From the NCBI RefSeq assembly GCF_038433205.1, contig NZ_JBCDNA010000002.1, forward strand, positions 248,001-312,000: a stretch of 64,000 nt of DNA, in the 5' to 3' direction. Under the pieces are notes generated by a model. The model had not been told where the DNA came from and searched no databases. It saw only the letters and a program-made list of their open reading frames with translations. The translations under genes and the position numbers were made by a program. Below, one piece after another: positions 25,672 through 36,400 of this stretch; the first letter of the stretch is position 1, and each line of letters starts with the position of its first letter. This DNA comes from Lutimonas vermicola. GTDB lineage: Bacteria > Bacteroidota > Bacteroidia > Flavobacteriales > Flavobacteriaceae.

Positions 25672-26937
25672 TCAGATTATTTCCAAAGATTTTTCCATGA
25701 CCTCATAAATACGCTCCAATTCACTATTAGAAATCACAAAGGGTGGAAGAGTATAGATCGTATTGCCCAGAGGCCTTAGAAATACACCTTGTTCCATAAA
25801 AAAGGCATATAGCCTGTCTCTTAGTGTACCATATCTATCCATTTCAACATCCAGGTCCATAGCTAAAATAACCCCGGTAACCCTGGTTTGTTTCACCTTA
25901 TCATGGTTTTTGATATAACGTTCAAATTCAAGGTGCCGTTGGTGAATAGTTTTAATTGCTGTTTGAATTTCATGTGAACAAAGAAGATCCAATCCGGCAA
26001 TGGCCGCAGTACAGGCCAACGGATTTGCAGAATAAGTATGCCCGTGAAAAAAACCTTTGCTTATCTCATCATCAAAAAAGGCGTTATAAACTTTTTGGCT
26101 GCAACAGGTAAGCGCCATCGGAGCAACACCGGCGGTTAAAGACTTTGACAAGCAGATGATATCGGGCTGTGACGTCATATACTCAGAAGCAAAATTCTTA
26201 CCTGTTTTACCAAAACCTGTCATCACTTCATCAGCAATGGTCAAAACCCCTGCTTCCTTCGCCATCTTGATAAGGATTTCCAAATGATCAGGGCTGTACA
26301 TATGCATAGCTGCTGCTCCCTGCACCAAAGGCTCATAGATAAAAGCTGCCACTTCGTTGGAATCCAGCATGGCCCGAAAACTTTTCATTACAGTCTCGAT
26401 ATTTGTCTTATCCGGCACATTAAGCCTGTCTACTGTCAGCAGGAAATTCTCAAAAGGCCCGTTATAAACAGATAGTCCGGACACCGACATGGCACCAAAG
26501 GTATCTCCGTGAAAAGCGTTATCAAAAGCAACAATTCTTTTCCTGGAATTTCCTTTATTAAAATAATATTGTAACGACATTTTAATCGCCACATCAACTG
26601 AAGTCGAACCATTATCAGAAAAAAATAACTTCTCCATACCCGGGGGTAACAGCGGTATTAATTTTTCAGACAATTCTATGGCCGGAGGATGGGTGAATCC
26701 GCTAAAAACAACCTGATCCAAGACATCGAGCTGCTCTTTTACACGTGATATAATCTTTGGGTGACTGTGCCCGTACATACAGGTATACCAACTAGAAATA
26801 CCGTCTATATATCGTTGTCCGTTTTCGTCATACAACCAAACACCTTTTGCTTTTACAATGGGCAAATGGTCGGGGTGCAATTTATGCTGGGTCAAGGGAT
26901 GCCATAAATGCTTTCGGTCTCTTTCTTTAAAATTCAT
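25672..26937 (-). CDS. bioA: Adenosylmethionine-8-amino-7-oxononanoate aminotransferase BioA
   Basis: A 421-residue class III aminotransferase. It has WHPLTQHKLHPDHLP at the N-terminus, GISSWYTCMYGHSHP, the SDNGSTSVDVAIKM phosphate loop, IADEVMTGFGKTG with the PLP-contacting Asp, and CLSKSLTAG with the Schiff-base Lys. It converts KAPA to DAPA using S-adenosylmethionine as amino donor. Its ATG overlaps the bioD stop by one base (TAATG), indicating translational coupling. Confidence 0.95.
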   Translation of the reverse strand: MNFKERDRKHLWHPLTQHKLHPDHLPIVKAKGVWLYDENGQRYIDGISSWYTCMYGHSHPKIISRVKEQLDVLDQVVFSGFTHPPAIELSEKLIPLLPPGMEKLFFSDNGSTSVDVAIKMSLQYYFNKGNSRKRIVAFDNAFHGDTFGAMSVSGLSVYNGPFENFLLTVDRLNVPDKTNIETVMKSFRAMLDSNEVAAFIYEPLVQGAAAMHMYSPDHLEILIKMAKEAGVLTIADEVMTGFGKTGKNFASEYMTSQPDIICLSKSLTAGVAPMALTCCSQKVYNAFFDDEISKGFFHGHTYSANPLACTAAIAGLDLLCSHEIQTAIKTIHQRHLEFERYIKNHDKVKQTRVTGVILAMDLDVEMDRYGTLRDRLYAFFMEQGVFLRPLGNTIYTLPPFVISNSELERIYEVMEKSLEII

Positions 26938-27557
26938 TATAGGGCTTCGAGTAGCGGTTTAAATAATCTTGAGTACTTTTTAATTGTCTTTTTATCGATA
27001 TATGGCTCCTCATCGATTCTTCCAATTTCCTTTACAATCCCCATTTTTTTAATAATACTTTCAGTACGCTCATTTACAGTGCCATTAAACACGATTCCCG
27101 ACACGTTCAAACCCCTGTTTCTCAATTCACTCAAGGTAAGAAGGGTATGGTTTATACTACCCAAATAGTGCCTTGAAACTACTACGACCTTATATTCCTC
27201 TCTGATCAAATCAAGCATGGTTTCTTGCTCATTGAGAGGTACCAGCAAACCTCCGGCTCCTTCAATGACCAGATGATTTTCAGTTTTCGGCGGCCTGATA
27301 AAAGACAGATCTATGCTTATTCCATCAATAGCGGCTGCGGCGTGAGGACTCATGGGTGATTGTAAGGCATAACTATGCTCATGCATAACAGATCTTGAAT
27401 TAGAAATAAGGTCCCTGACACGATGTGTGTCAGTGTACTGTAATTCTCCGGCTTGCACCGGTTTCCAATAATCAGCTTCCAAAGCTTCGGTAACAATGGC
27501 TGAAACCACAGTTTTTCCTATATCGGTACCTATACCAGTGATAAAATATTTATTCAT
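26937..27557 (-). CDS. bioD: Dethiobiotin synthase BioD
   Basis: A 206-residue ATPase. The ATG at 27557 gives MNKYFITGIGTDIGKT with the P-loop; an ATG 8 codons earlier is less typical. VIEGAGGLLVPL near residue 107 is the second nucleotide/substrate loop. It carboxylates DAPA to dethiobiotin. The gene begins 16 bases after bioF stops and overlaps bioA. Confidence 0.93.
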   Translation of the reverse strand: MNKYFITGIGTDIGKTVVSAIVTEALEADYWKPVQAGELQYTDTHRVRDLISNSRSVMHEHSYALQSPMSPHAAAAIDGISIDLSFIRPPKTENHLVIEGAGGLLVPLNEQETMLDLIREEYKVVVVSRHYLGSINHTLLTLSELRNRGLNVSGIVFNGTVNERTESIIKKMGIVKEIGRIDEEPYIDKKTIKKYSRLFKPLLEAL

Positions 27558-27573
27558 GAAGTACTTAAAAAAT

Positions 27574-28704
27574 CTAGACAAAAGTACTCAATAAAAAAAG
27601 AACTTCCTGAATCTCAGAAGAAGTATTATAACTGTGAATACAAAACCTGATTCGCTCTTTACCCAAAGGAACAGTAGGGCTAAGGATTGATTTTGCATCG
27701 AAATTATGATCTCTTAATTTAACGGAAAGTTCCTTGACCCTTTTAGGTGAATCGAAGACCGAACTTTGGATAGGACTGCTGCTTTTGATAAAAATATCAT
27801 CCAGTTTTAAGGCAGTTATCCTTTCTCTAAAAAAAGAAATGTTTTGGTTTAAGAGCTCCCTCTCATTTGTCTCAGCCAAAGCCAAAATCGCATATTTTAT
27901 GGTAAGTACACTGAATAAAGGCATCGCAGTTGTATAAATAAACGACCGCGCAAAATTAATAAGATACTGAATCAGTTTTTGACTCCCAACGACTGTGGCT
28001 CCATGGCATCCCAAGGCCTTTCCAAAGGTGTGTATTCTCGCGAAAACAAATGATTCCAATTGCTTTTCGACAACCATTCCCTGACCTAGGGATCCGTATA
28101 TTCCTGTTGAATGAGCCTCATCCACAATCAATTTAAAACCCATTTCAATGGATAAATCCACAAGTTCTCTTAAAGGGGCTGAATCACCATCCATGGAGTA
28201 TACAGACTCAACAATAACATACGCTTCGCCTTCTGAACTGGTCCTTTCAATTTTATTCCTGAGATCGTTCAGGTCATTATGCTTAAAGCCAAAGTTTTTT
28301 GCATTGGATAACCTGATACCATCCCTAATCGATGCATGTGAAAACTCATCGTAAAAAATGCTGTCACCTCGCTGGGGAACCGAAGACAACAATCCTATAT
28401 TGGCATCATAACCTGAATTGAAAAGTAAGGCAGCTTCTGCCTGGAAAAACCCTGCAAGTTGTATCTCCAGAGCTTCGTGAAAATCAAAATTACCGGATAA
28501 TAACCTTGAACCCGAACTTCCGACACTGGGATCATGGGTTTTCATCTCCTCCATCACTTGGTTGGAAATAAGTTCACTCCTGGAAAATCCAAGATAATCA
28601 TTGGAAGAAAAATCTATCAGGTCATTTTGACGAGGCAGGCTTCTTAAGGTTTCATTGAAACGACGAGCCTCTAGTTTCTCATTAAGATTTGACGGAAAAT
28701 TCAT
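27574..28704 (-). CDS. bioF: 8-amino-7-oxononanoate synthase BioF
   Basis: A 376-residue alpha-oxoamine synthase. Motifs include IDFSSNDYLGFS, SGSRLLSGNFDFHEALE, FNSGYDANIGLLS, VDEAHSTGIYG, and HTFGKALGCHGA with the PLP Lys. It condenses pimeloyl-ACP (or CoA) with alanine to form KAPA. It is the first gene of the operon bioF-bioD-bioA-ketosynthase-bioB; a terminator lies just upstream. No clear TAnnTTTG element or biotin-repressor operator was found in the short gap before it. Confidence 0.93.
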   Translation of the reverse strand: MNFPSNLNEKLEARRFNETLRSLPRQNDLIDFSSNDYLGFSRSELISNQVMEEMKTHDPSVGSSGSRLLSGNFDFHEALEIQLAGFFQAEAALLFNSGYDANIGLLSSVPQRGDSIFYDEFSHASIRDGIRLSNAKNFGFKHNDLNDLRNKIERTSSEGEAYVIVESVYSMDGDSAPLRELVDLSIEMGFKLIVDEAHSTGIYGSLGQGMVVEKQLESFVFARIHTFGKALGCHGATVVGSQKLIQYLINFARSFIYTTAMPLFSVLTIKYAILALAETNERELLNQNISFFRERITALKLDDIFIKSSSPIQSSVFDSPKRVKELSVKLRDHNFDAKSILSPTVPLGKERIRFCIHSYNTSSEIQEVLFLLSTFV

Positions 28705-28718
28705 ATGGCTAAAATAAA

Positions 28719-28745
28719 AAAAAACGGGTTATTACCCGTTTTTAA
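28719..28745 (-). terminator. Terminator between the DUF3467 gene and bioF
   Basis: AAAACGGGT (28721-28729) pairs with ACCCGTTTT (28734-28742), followed on the minus strand by a T-run. It isolates the biotin operon from the rpoC-side transcript. Confidence 0.85.
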
Positions 28746-28750
28746 AACTT

Positions 28751-29059
28751 TTAAGCTTGACCTGTCGGGCCGAAATTCAATGGGATCGGAGGTTGCTCGT
28801 AATCTTTAATTTCACCATTGTTAGCTTCAAACCTTTTTATGTTTTCTGCCAAAGCCTTCGCAAGCCTTTTGGCATGCTGAGGTGTCAGGATGATCCTTGA
28901 TTTTACTTTTGACTTGGGTGATCCCGGCATCACATTTATAAAATCTACAACAAATTCTGAAATAGAGTGATTGATAATCGCCAGGTTGGCGTAAGTACCA
29001 TCAGCTGTTTTTTCATCTATCTCAATATTTAACTGATTCTGATTTGTTTCTTTTGACAT
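28751..29059 (-). CDS. DUF3467 family protein
   Basis: A 102-residue soluble protein of the DUF3467 family: LNIEIDEKTADGTYANLAIINHSISEFVVDFI, PGSPKSKVKSRIILTPQHAKRLAKAL, and a short tail. Family function is unknown. It lies directly after rpoC, but a strong terminator separates the two, so it may be expressed from a promoter of its own or by read-through. It is flanked by a second terminator before bioF. The rpoC-DUF3467 adjacency appears common in Bacteroidetes from memory, which would suggest a link to transcription, not proven here. Confidence 0.83.
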   Translation of the reverse strand: MSKETNQNQLNIEIDEKTADGTYANLAIINHSISEFVVDFINVMPGSPKSKVKSRIILTPQHAKRLAKALAENIKRFEANNGEIKDYEQPPIPLNFGPTGQA

Positions 29060-29074
29060 GACTGAAAATTTTAA

Positions 29075-29106
29075 AAAAAAAAGGCACGATATATCGTGCC
29101 TTTATG
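29075..29106 (-). terminator. Terminator after rpoC
   Basis: AAAGGCACGATA (29080-29091) is directly followed by its complement TATCGTGCCTTT (29092-29103), a 12-bp perfect palindrome, with a T-run on the minus strand. It ends the rplKAJL-rpoBC transcript. Confidence 0.88.
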
Positions 29107-29107
29107 T

Positions 29108-32100
29108 TTATCCTTCTATTTCATCTTTAGAACCGACGATGATATGATCGTATTCTCTCATTCCTGTTCCTGCAGGAATTCTCTTTCCAACGATTACGTT
29201 CTCCTTCAATCCTTCCAGATAATCTTCTTTACCGCTCACAGCGGCTTCATTCAGTACTTTGGTTGTTTCCTGGAATGACGCAGCCGAAATAAACGATTTC
29301 GTTTGAAGTGAAGCCCTTGTAATACCTTGTAAAATTGGCTCTGCAGTTGCAGGAATCGCATCACGTGCTACAAGCAGGTTCTTATCATTCCTACGCAAAA
29401 TAGAATTTTCATCCCTCAGCACTCTTGCCGAAACGATCTGTCCTTCTTTTAAGTTCTCTGAATCACCGGCATCTTCAATAACCTTTAGTCCATAAATATT
29501 ATCATTTACTTCCATAAAGTCATTTTTGTGCACCAATTGGTTTTCAAGGAAAATAGTATCCCCGGAATCAATCACTTTAACTTTACGCATCATCTGTCTT
29601 ACAACAACTTCAAAATGCTTATCATTAATCTTTACTCCCTGCAAACGATATACCTCCTGGATCTCATTTACCAAATATTCCTGAACCTTCGCAGGCCCCA
29701 TAATATTCAATATATCAGTTGGTGTAGTTGCTCCATCAGATAATGCCATACCCGCTTTCACGAAGTCATTTTCCTGAACAAGGATCTGGTTAGATAACTT
29801 CACCAAATACTTTTTAACATCTCCTAATTTAGATTCAACGATAATTTCTCTGTTTCCTCTTTTGATCTTACCAAACGAAATAACACCGTCAATCTCAGAA
29901 ACAACAGCCGGGTTAGACGGGTTCCTGGCTTCAAATAATTCTGTTACCCTTGGAAGACCTCCTGTAATATCACCTGCTTTACCAGACTTACGCGGAATCT
30001 TTACCAAGATCTGTCCTGCTTCAATTTTCTGTCCTTCCTCAATTAATAAATGAGCTCCAACAGGTAAAGAGTAAGATCTTTGAGTTTCTCCTTTTTTCGT
30101 TTGAACGTGTAAAGTAGGAATTACTCTTTTCTTCTTGGAATCAGAAATAACTTTCTCCTTAAATCCGGTTTGTTCATCCATCTCAACCTGGTAAGTAATT
30201 CCTTCGGTTACATCTTCAAATACAGCCTTACCACCAAATTCAGAAACAATCACCCCGTTATAAGGATCCCACTGACAAATTACATCGCCTTTTTTCACTT
30301 TAGTTTGATCACTAACAAAAATATGTGAACCGTAAGGAATGTTATTTGTACTCAAAACGATACCTGAATTTTTATCAAGAATCTTAAATTCACTCGTTCT
30401 TGAAATCACGATTTTTACCGGATTTCCTTCATTATCCTTACCATCAACAGTCTTGAGATCATCAATGACCAGCTCTCCGCCGTGATTGGCTACCATTCGG
30501 CTGTCCTCAGAAATGTTTCCTGCAATACCACCTACGTGGAAGGTTCTAAGCGTTAACTGTGTACCAGGTTCTCCAATTGATTGTGCCGCAACAACTCCAA
30601 CAGCCTCACCTCTTTGAACCATGTTGTTCGTTGATAAACTTACCCCGTAACATTTTGTACATATTCCTTTTTTCGCTTCACAAGTAAGAGCTGAACGCAC
30701 TTCAATGGCATCCAATTCTGCCTCCTCTACTTTCTTCACGCATTCTTCAGTGAATAATTCACCCGCTTCTATGATCAATTCATCCGTAGTAGGATTGAAT
30801 ACATCATGCAGAGAAACCCTGCCAAAAATTCTTTCAGAAAGAGATTCTACGATTTCATCGTTGTTTTTTAACGGCCTTACTTCAAGTCCTCTTAATGTAC
30901 CACAGTCTTCTTCATTGATGATTACATCCTGTGCCACGTCAACCAGTCTTCTTGTAAGGTAACCGGCATCAGCTGTTTTCAATGCTGTATCCGCCAAACC
31001 TTTCCTCGCACCGTGAGTTGAAATAAAGTATTCAAGGATTGATAACCCTTCTTTAAAGTTAGAAAGAATAGGATTCTCAATAATCTCTCCACCACCTGCA
31101 GTAGACTTTTTTGGTTTCGCCATCAATCCACGCATACCTGTCAGCTGTCTGATCTGCTCTTTAGATCCCCGTGCACCTGAATCAAGCATCATATACACAG
31201 AGTTAAATCCTTGTTGATCTTCTCTTAAGCGTTTCATCGATAATTCAGTCAACCTGTTATTTGTAGATCCCCAGATGTCAATTACCTGGTTGTATCTTTC
31301 CTTATTGGTCAACATACCCATGTTATAACTTGTCATGATAGAATCTACCTGCTTGTTGGCGCTATCGATCATATCGTATTTTTCCTCAGGAATAATAATA
31401 TCACCCAAACTGAATGACAATCCACCCTGAAAGGCAAATTTATAACCCATGTTTTTTATATCGTCAAGGAACCTTCCGGTAGTTGGAACGTCAGTAACTT
31501 TTAAAATATCACCAATGATATCCCTCAAAGAACGTTTGGTCAATACATCGTTGATATATCCTGCTTGTTCGGGAACAACCTCATTGAACAATACCCTACC
31601 AACGGTAGTTTTAATGATCTGAGTGACTAATTCTCCCTTTTCGTTAAAGTCTTTGCCTCTTACCTTTATACCTGCGTTAAGATCAACTTTTTTCTCATTG
31701 AAAGCAATTTTAACCTCTTCCAAAGAATAGAACGTGGTACCTTCTCCTTTCACTTTATGTTCAGGAGTAGAAATACGTTCCTTGGTCATATAATACAGAC
31801 CTAAAACCATATCTTGAGATGGCACCGTAATTGGTGATCCATTAGCAGGGTTCAGGATATTATGAGAGGCAAGCATCAATAATTGAGATTCTAAAATGGC
31901 TTCCTGTCCAAGTGGAAGGTGAACCGCCATTTGATCCCCATCGAAATCCGCATTAAATGCAGTACACACCAATGGGTGCAACTGAATTGCTTTACCTTCA
32001 ATCAATTTAGGTTGGAAAGCCTGAATACCAAGCCTGTGCAAAGTAGGGGCCCTGTTCAGTAATACCGGATGTCCTTTAAGGACGTTCTCCAAAATATCCC

Positions 32101-33376
32101 AAACTACAGGTTCTCTTTTATCTATAATTTTTTTCGCTGATTTCACAGTTTTAACAATACCTCTTTCAATCAGTTTTCTGATAATAAAAGGCTTGTACAA
32201 TTCTGCGGCCATATCTTTAGGTAAACCACATTCGTATAATCTCAATTCAGGACCAACGACAATTACAGAACGTGCTGAATAATCCACACGTTTACCTAAA
32301 AGGTTTTGACGGAATCGCCCTTGCTTCCCTTTTAGTGAATCTGAAAGTGATTTTAGCGGTCTGTTGGATTCAGTTTTTACCGCAGATGATTTTCTCGTAT
32401 TGTCGAACAACGAATCCACTGATTCCTGTAACATACGTTTCTCATTTCTCAAGATCACCTCAGGCGCCTTGATCTCCATTAATCTTTTCAAGCGATTGTT
32501 ACGAATGATCACCCTTCTGTACAGGTCATTCAAATCGGATGTAGCGAATCTACCACCGTCTAATGGAACTAAAGGTCTTAATTCCGGCGGAATAACCGGA
32601 ACTACCTTCATGATCATCCATTCGGGCTTATTTTCTTTACGGGTATTTGCATCCCTGAAAGCCTCTACAACGTTTAAACGTTTTAAAGCCTCCATTTTAC
32701 GTTGCTTGGAAGTTTCTGTATTTGCTTTGTGCCTCAATTCATAAGACAAGGCATCAAGATCGATTCTTGCCAACAATTCTATCAAACATTCAGCACCCAT
32801 CTTGGCGATGAATTTATCCGGATCATTATCATCGAGATATTGATTCTCCTGAGGCAGCGTTTCTAAAATGTTTAAATACTCTTCTTCAGTAAGAAAATCC
32901 ATTTTTTGCAATGGCTCTCCTTCTTCATTTTTTGCAATACCTGGTTGAATCACTACATAACGCTCGTAGTAAATGATCATATCCAGTTTCTTTGATGGTA
33001 AACCTAACAGGTAACCCATTTTATTTGGCAGTGATCTGAAATACCAGATATGCGCCACAGGCACCACAAGGTTTATGTGTCCAACCCTGTCTCTACGGAC
33101 TTTCTTCTCGGTTACCTCTACACCGCAACGGTCACAGATAATCCCTTTATACCTTATTCTTTTATATTTTCCACAGGCACATTCATAATCTTTGATCGGA
33201 CCAAAGATCCTTTCACAAAACAATCCGTCTCTTTCTGGTTTGTGCGTACGGTAATTTATCGTTTCCGGCTTCAAAACCTCTCCTTTTGATTTCTCAAGGA
33301 TGATTTCAGGAGATGCCAGGCCAATCGTGATTTTATTGAATTTTTTTACAGTGTATTTTTCTCTTTGTCTTGCCAT
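29108..33376 (-). CDS. rpoC: RNA polymerase beta-prime subunit
   Basis: A 1422-residue subunit, normal for Bacteroidetes. The N-terminal zinc finger is CACGKYKRIRYKGIICDRCG, and the catalytic magnesium-binding loop is NADFDGDQMAVHLPL. The second zinc site includes CGTLRGLEV and CEAKKGICTKCYG, and the trigger-loop region is near GEPGTQLTLRTFHVGG. The C-terminal domain ends with the typical IPAGTGMREYDHIIVG. It is 82 bases downstream of rpoB, with an imperfect GC-rich inverted repeat in between. Confidence 0.98.
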   Translation of the reverse strand: MARQREKYTVKKFNKITIGLASPEIILEKSKGEVLKPETINYRTHKPERDGLFCERIFGPIKDYECACGKYKRIRYKGIICDRCGVEVTEKKVRRDRVGHINLVVPVAHIWYFRSLPNKMGYLLGLPSKKLDMIIYYERYVVIQPGIAKNEEGEPLQKMDFLTEEEYLNILETLPQENQYLDDNDPDKFIAKMGAECLIELLARIDLDALSYELRHKANTETSKQRKMEALKRLNVVEAFRDANTRKENKPEWMIMKVVPVIPPELRPLVPLDGGRFATSDLNDLYRRVIIRNNRLKRLMEIKAPEVILRNEKRMLQESVDSLFDNTRKSSAVKTESNRPLKSLSDSLKGKQGRFRQNLLGKRVDYSARSVIVVGPELRLYECGLPKDMAAELYKPFIIRKLIERGIVKTVKSAKKIIDKREPVVWDILENVLKGHPVLLNRAPTLHRLGIQAFQPKLIEGKAIQLHPLVCTAFNADFDGDQMAVHLPLGQEAILESQLLMLASHNILNPANGSPITVPSQDMVLGLYYMTKERISTPEHKVKGEGTTFYSLEEVKIAFNEKKVDLNAGIKVRGKDFNEKGELVTQIIKTTVGRVLFNEVVPEQAGYINDVLTKRSLRDIIGDILKVTDVPTTGRFLDDIKNMGYKFAFQGGLSFSLGDIIIPEEKYDMIDSANKQVDSIMTSYNMGMLTNKERYNQVIDIWGSTNNRLTELSMKRLREDQQGFNSVYMMLDSGARGSKEQIRQLTGMRGLMAKPKKSTAGGGEIIENPILSNFKEGLSILEYFISTHGARKGLADTALKTADAGYLTRRLVDVAQDVIINEEDCGTLRGLEVRPLKNNDEIVESLSERIFGRVSLHDVFNPTTDELIIEAGELFTEECVKKVEEAELDAIEVRSALTCEAKKGICTKCYGVSLSTNNMVQRGEAVGVVAAQSIGEPGTQLTLRTFHVGGIAGNISEDSRMVANHGGELVIDDLKTVDGKDNEGNPVKIVISRTSEFKILDKNSGIVLSTNNIPYGSHIFVSDQTKVKKGDVICQWDPYNGVIVSEFGGKAVFEDVTEGITYQVEMDEQTGFKEKVISDSKKKRVIPTLHVQTKKGETQRSYSLPVGAHLLIEEGQKIEAGQILVKIPRKSGKAGDITGGLPRVTELFEARNPSNPAVVSEIDGVISFGKIKRGNREIIVESKLGDVKKYLVKLSNQILVQENDFVKAGMALSDGATTPTDILNIMGPAKVQEYLVNEIQEVYRLQGVKINDKHFEVVVRQMMRKVKVIDSGDTIFLENQLVHKNDFMEVNDNIYGLKVIEDAGDSENLKEGQIVSARVLRDENSILRRNDKNLLVARDAIPATAEPILQGITRASLQTKSFISAASFQETTKVLNEAAVSGKEDYLEGLKENVIVGKRIPAGTGMREYDHIIVGSKDEIEG

Positions 33377-33414
33377 GGTAATGGATAGAATTAAATTGTA
33401 AAAATTATATTGTG

Positions 33415-33446
33415 GTCCCGCCTCGCGTCAAAACGCAGAGCGGGAC
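33415..33446 (-). other. GC-rich inverted repeat in the rpoB-rpoC spacer
   Basis: GTCCCG (33415-33420) with CCTCGCGT pairs, with two or three mismatches or wobbles, to ACGCAGAG and CGGGAC (33441-33446) around a CAAA loop. There is no T-run next to it on the minus strand, so it is not a classic terminator. It could be an RNA-processing or stability element. It shares the string GCGAGGCG with the 15-bp repeat family at 6.6 and 57 kb, which may be chance. Confidence 0.5.
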
Positions 33447-33458
33447 ATGGATTGTTGT

Positions 33459-36400
33459 TTATTCTTCGAGCTTAAGGTTAAGACCCAATCCTTTCAATTC
33501 GTGCATCAACACGTTGAAAGACTCCGGTAAACCAGGCTCGGGCATTGCGTCACCCTTAACAATTGCCTCATACGTCTTGGCTCTACCAAGAACGTCATCA
33601 GATTTTACTGTTAAGATTTCTCGCAAGGTAGCAGACGCACCATAAGCTTCAAGTGCCCATACTTCCATTTCTCCAAACCTTTGACCACCAAACTGAGCCT
33701 TACCTCCAAGAGGTTGCTGCGTTATTAATGAATAAGGTCCGATAGAACGGGCGTGCATCTTATCTTCAATCATATGGCCAAGTTTGATGATGTAGATCAC
33801 CCCAACTGTTGCGGGTTGATCAAATCTCTCACCAGTACCGCCATCGTATAGATAGGTATGACCAAAATCAGGAATCCCAGCCTTTCTGGTCAGCTCCGTA
33901 ATTTGATCAATATTGGCACCATCAAAAATCGGTGTCGCATATTTTTCTCCAAGGTTTTGACCGGCCCAACCCAGAACCGTTTCATAGATCTGACCAATGT
34001 TCATCCTTGAAGGTACACCTAAGGGGTTTAAGACAATATCCACCGGAGTTCCGTCTTCAAGGAAAGGCATATCTTCTGCCCTAACAATTCGGGCCACAAT
34101 ACCTTTGTTACCGTGACGTCCGGCCATTTTATCACCCACCTTTAATTTACGTTTTTTCGCAACATAAATCTTGGCAAGTTTAATAATTCCCTTTGGTAAT
34201 TCATCACCTACAGTTACAGCGAATTTCTTTCTTCTCAATGATCCCTGAAGGTCACTTAATTTGATCTTATAATTGTGTATTAATCTGTTTACAAGATCAT
34301 TAAGATCCTTGTCAGTAGTCCAAACACCCTTTGTTAAATGTTCGAAATCAGCAACTGAATTCAACATTTTTAAAGTGAATTTCTTCCCCTTTGGTAAAAT
34401 CTCTTCTCCAAGGTCATTTTGAACTCCCTGAGAAGTCTTCCCATTAATCAAACCAAAAAGCTTGTCTAATAATACATTTCTCAACTTGTCGTATTCAACA
34501 GAGAATTCAATTTCCAGACTATTGACTTCTTCCTTGTCTTTAACCCTTTTAGCCTTGTCTTTAATTGCTCTTTGGAATAATTTCTTATCGATAACTACCC
34601 CTCTAAGCGATGGTGAGGCCTTTAATGAAGCATCCTTAACATCACCGGCATTGTCACCAAATATGGCTCTTAATAATTTTTCTTCCGGAGTAGGATCTGA
34701 TTCTCCTTTTGGAGTAATCTTACCGATAAGAATATCGCCCGGTTTGATTTCAGCACCGATCCTAATCATACCGTTCTCATCAAGATCTTTCGTAGCTTCC
34801 TCACTAACATTCGGAATGTCAGCGGTTAACTCTTCAGCTCCCAATTTAGTATCTCTTACATCCAAAGCATATTCGTCAATGTGGATTGAAGTAAAAATAT
34901 CTTCACGAACCACTCTCTCAGAAATTACAATCGCATCCTCAAAATTATAACCTTTCCAAGGCATAAACGCAACCTTCATATTTCTTCCCAAAGCCAGTTC
35001 ACCTTTTTCAGTGGCATAACCCTCACAAAGAACCTGGCCTTTTACAACCTTACTGCCTTTACTTACGATCGGGTGCAGGTTGATGGAAGTACCCTGGTTG
35101 GTCTTCCGGAATTTGATCAACTCATAAGTTCTTACATCAGAATCAAAACTTACAATTCTGTCTGCTTCGGAGCGCTCGTATTGTATTTCAATTTTATCTG
35201 AATCAACATAAATTACTTCACCATTCCCTTCTGCATTGATCAATATCCTTGAATCTTCGGCAACCCTTCTTTCAAGGCCTGTTCCCACAATCGGAGACTC
35301 AGGACGCATTAAAGGTACTGCCTGACGCATCATATTCGATCCCATCAATGCCCTGTTCGCATCATCATGCTCAAGGAACGGAATCAAGGAAGCTGAAATA
35401 GAAGAGATCTGATTTGGAGATACGTCCATATAGTTTACCTCAGTGGCTTTTACTACAGGGAAGTCACCATCTAATCTGGCAACTACTTTTTCAAGTATGA
35501 TGTTTCCATCTTTATCCAGGTCAAGATTTGACTGAGCGATCCTTCTTCCTTCTTCTTCTTCAGCACTCAGGTAAATTGGTTCTTCTGTGACATCTACATG
35601 CCCCTCATTAACCTCTCGGTAAGGCGTTTCGATAAATCCTAAATTATTCACTTTGGCATATACAGCAAGTGAAGAAATCAAACCAATATTCGGGCCTTCC
35701 GGTGTTTCAATCGGACATAATCTTCCGTAATGCGTAAAGTGAACATCACGAACCTCAAATCCGGCTCTTTCACGAGAAAGGCCTCCAGGCCCTAGTGCTG
35801 ATAATCTACGTTTATGCGTGATCTCTGCCAACGGATTCGTTTGATCCATAAACTGAGACAACTGGTTGGTACCAAAAAAAGAATTAATAACAGATGACAA
35901 GGTTTTCGCATTGATCAGGTCAATAGGCGTGAACACCTCGTTATCACGAACATTCATTCTTTCACGAATGGTACGGGCCATTCTTGACAAACCAACTCCA
36001 AACTGTCCTGCAAGCTGCTCTCCAACAGTCCTTACACGACGATTCGATAAGTGGTCAATATCATCAACTTCTGCTTTAGAATTGACCAGGTTGATCAGGT
36101 TCTTTACAATAGTAATGATGTCTTCCTTAGTAAGTACTTTCTGATCAATATCAACATCAAGCCCTAATTTCTTATTCATTCTGTAACGTCCAACTTCTCC
36201 AAGATTATAGCGTTGTTCAGAAAAGAATAATTTATTGATTATTCCTTTTGCAGTTTCGTAATCCGGCGGTTCAGCATTACGCAATTGACGGTATATATGT
36301 TCAACAGCCTCTTTTTCAGAGTTTGTTGGATCCTTTTGCAAAGTGTTATGAATAATGGCATAATCACCTGCTTCATTATCTAATTTGTGTAATAAAATGG

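Noticed and set aside
34462..34950. 162-codon plus-strand frame antisense to rpoB
   Set aside because: It is a shadow of the rpoB coding frame without any recognisable family.
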